DNA of 61,745 nt from Deltaproteobacteria bacterium GWA2_38_16 (GTDB lineage: Bacteria > Bdellovibrionota > JACOXK01 > 2-02-FULL-40-11). Location: the NCBI GenBank assembly GCA_001797335.1, contig MGPE01000003.1:1-61745 (forward strand), given 5' to 3'. Shown here in pieces: positions 60,596 through 61,745 of the stretch; within the stretch, counting starts at the first letter, position 1, and every line of letters begins with the position of its first letter. The position numbers and the translations under genes are program-made. The notes under the pieces are model-generated. The model worked only from the letters and a program-made list of their open reading frames with translations. It did no database searches and was not told the DNA's origin.

Positions 60596-61726
60596 AGTGA
60601 GTTACGCAGCCAGTGCATAGGATTCATCGGTTAAATTTTCGTTAAGATTAAATTTCACTTTTAAATAAATAAGAAACCACAGGGATTGTTCCATAAGCCA
60701 CTGATTAGGAGATCTCCAGCCCAGAGGCTTATACCGACGTATGGAGTTATGTTCTTCGACCCAGCGTTTTAACATGAGGTTGAGCTCGTCATGTGATTTG
60801 GCTTGGTGGAAGCTATAAAACTCAACGTCATCGATTCTATGATTTCGCTCTACACAGCCATTGAGTTCTTTTTCTCCTACGGGATTGAGTTTGTGACGGA
60901 CGTTATTTTCTTGGCACCAGCGATCCATGGCATGCTCTCTAGGTTCAGAGTAAATGGGTTGAGAGATAAATTTGTTGGTAAACTCAACTCCATTATCCGT
61001 TTGAATGAGCTGGATAGGAAAGGGACAGTGCCTTAAAACGTCATATAAAAACATTTTGGTATTGCACAAAGGCCCAAAAGAATCAAAAGCTCTTTTATAA
61101 GACCACCTGGATGCCTTATCGATGATGTTATAAACATAATACTGCCGTCCTTTGATTCGATAAGGGAGATATTTCACATCTAGCTGCATTCTTTCTCCTG
61201 CGATAGAGAGTTCATAACGTTTCAAATGCTTTTTAGAGGGGAGTCTTTTCCTTTTTCCAATGAGCCCCTGCCTTTTTAAAATTCTATTTACCGTGGCAAT
61301 AGAAATTGAGATATTATGATCCAGTCTTAAATAGGCTTGAATTCTTTCGGCTCCATAGTGCTTTTCAATGCGATAGAACTTTACCCAATAGACGATCCAA
61401 TGGCTTTTCCTCATTGGACTTTGTTTGGGACGACGAGAGAGTTTCAAAAGACTCTTTGACCTGAATTTAAACTTTTTAAACCGATTTAACCAAAAATAAT
61501 AATAAGAAGGGGTAACTCCAAGTCGAACACAGGCATCTTCGACACAGCTTCCTTTTAAAACGAGAGTAAATAAACGTAATTTAAGTCGAACTTCACAACT
61601 TCTACTTTCCTTTGCGCACTTCTTAATATCTGTGATACTAAGATTCATGGGTAACCTCCAGTTATGACTACGTTTTCTTTCTTTAATTCAAAAGAAATTT
61701 AGCATTATCTGGCTGTGTTACCCACT
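60596..61726 (-). mobile_element. IS element of IS481/IS3-like integrase type
   Basis: Imperfect 18-bp terminal repeats face inward at 60596-60613 and 61709-61726 (AGTGAGTTACGCAGCCAG against CTGGCTGTGTTACCCACT, 15 of 18 match), bounding 1131 bases with one transposase gene. The transposase stop codon lies within the left repeat. No target duplication is seen in the few flanking bases. It landed 19 bases after tsaE, so it does not interrupt a gene here. Confidence 0.75.
60602..61648 (-). CDS. DDE transposase with integrase core
   Basis: A 348-residue transposase. N-terminal helix-turn-helix region (VEDACVRLGVTPSYYYFWLNRF), HTH_Tnp/HTH-like middle part (YGAERIQAYLRLDHNISISIATVNRIL), then an integrase core with Asp (QLDVKYLPY), Asp (QTDNGVEF) and Glu (LNGCVERNHRIDDVEFY). 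It is intact and starts after GGAGGT. IS481 is favoured over IS3 because the whole protein is in a single frame. Confidence 0.9.
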   Translation of the reverse strand: MNLSITDIKKCAKESRSCEVRLKLRLFTLVLKGSCVEDACVRLGVTPSYYYFWLNRFKKFKFRSKSLLKLSRRPKQSPMRKSHWIVYWVKFYRIEKHYGAERIQAYLRLDHNISISIATVNRILKRQGLIGKRKRLPSKKHLKRYELSIAGERMQLDVKYLPYRIKGRQYYVYNIIDKASRWSYKRAFDSFGPLCNTKMFLYDVLRHCPFPIQLIQTDNGVEFTNKFISQPIYSEPREHAMDRWCQENNVRHKLNPVGEKELNGCVERNHRIDDVEFYSFHQAKSHDELNLMLKRWVEEHNSIRRYKPLGWRSPNQWLMEQSLWFLIYLKVKFNLNENLTDESYALAA

Positions 61727-61745
61727 CTTTTCCCTCTCAACCCTT

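Noticed and set aside
60560-60600. Target-site duplication of the IS element
   Set aside because: The bases outside the two terminal repeats do not match each other.
1-61745. CRISPR array
   Set aside because: No direct repeats of 25-40 bases at regular spacing were seen; the repeated units found are palindromic and dispersed.

Overview
The window is a gene-dense, AT-rich chromosomal stretch from a Gram-negative bacterium. Outer-membrane character is shown by a lipid A-type acyltransferase, TolC/RND efflux genes, lipoproteins and beta-barrel proteins. The order tilS-ftsH-folP-cdaA-cdaR-glmM-pdxJ-acpS-nnrD-(x)-tsaE resembles that of Deltaproteobacteria in the old broad sense, so I infer that group or a neighbouring candidate phylum. 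The species cannot be named from the sequence.

Layout. 1-97: tail of an unknown gene. 75-4595 (minus): complete oleABCD operon for head-to-head long-chain olefin synthesis. 4661-7593: M20 amidohydrolase and typA. 7614-8141: RHH/RelE toxin-antitoxin pair, then tRNA-Leu(UAA). 8292-9836 (minus): P5C dehydrogenase. 9916-26864 (plus): an eleven-gene, translationally coupled operon joining a carbohydrate ABC importer (with a substrate-binding protein fused to its permease), a GH94 glycoside phosphorylase, a secreted carbohydrate-binding protein, a processive GT2 glycan synthase, a TPR/beta-barrel exporter, a very small PEP-CTERM-like protein, an exosortase and an EpsI protein fused to an alpha/alpha-barrel. 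This is the most unusual part of the window.

26866-36944 (minus): a small secreted protein, a lytic transglycosylase-like protein, a peptide ABC transporter without ATPases, and three Gly-rich lipoproteins, two of which are clear tandem paralogues. 37036-38455: secreted cyclophilin and LpxL-type acyltransferase. 38461-39278 (minus): PIN/Phd-type toxin-antitoxin pair and tRNA-Ala(GGC). 39429-42319: a PTGW-repeat secreted protein, an outer-membrane-like protein and mutY. 42226-44033 (minus): DMT exporter and dusB. 44113-50277: Cys-rich small protein and a CusCBA-type metal efflux system. 50261-60577: the housekeeping cluster from tilS to tsaE with an inserted serine-palmitoyltransferase-like gene on the other strand. 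60596-61726: an IS element of IS481/IS3-like integrase type with recognisable ends.

A family of short palindromic repeats is scattered through the window, between genes and in frame inside genes (the 16645 gene, tilS, nnrD). Genes within each operon mostly overlap by ATGA. No stretch above 300 bases lacks a gene, and no CRISPR array or rRNA was seen.
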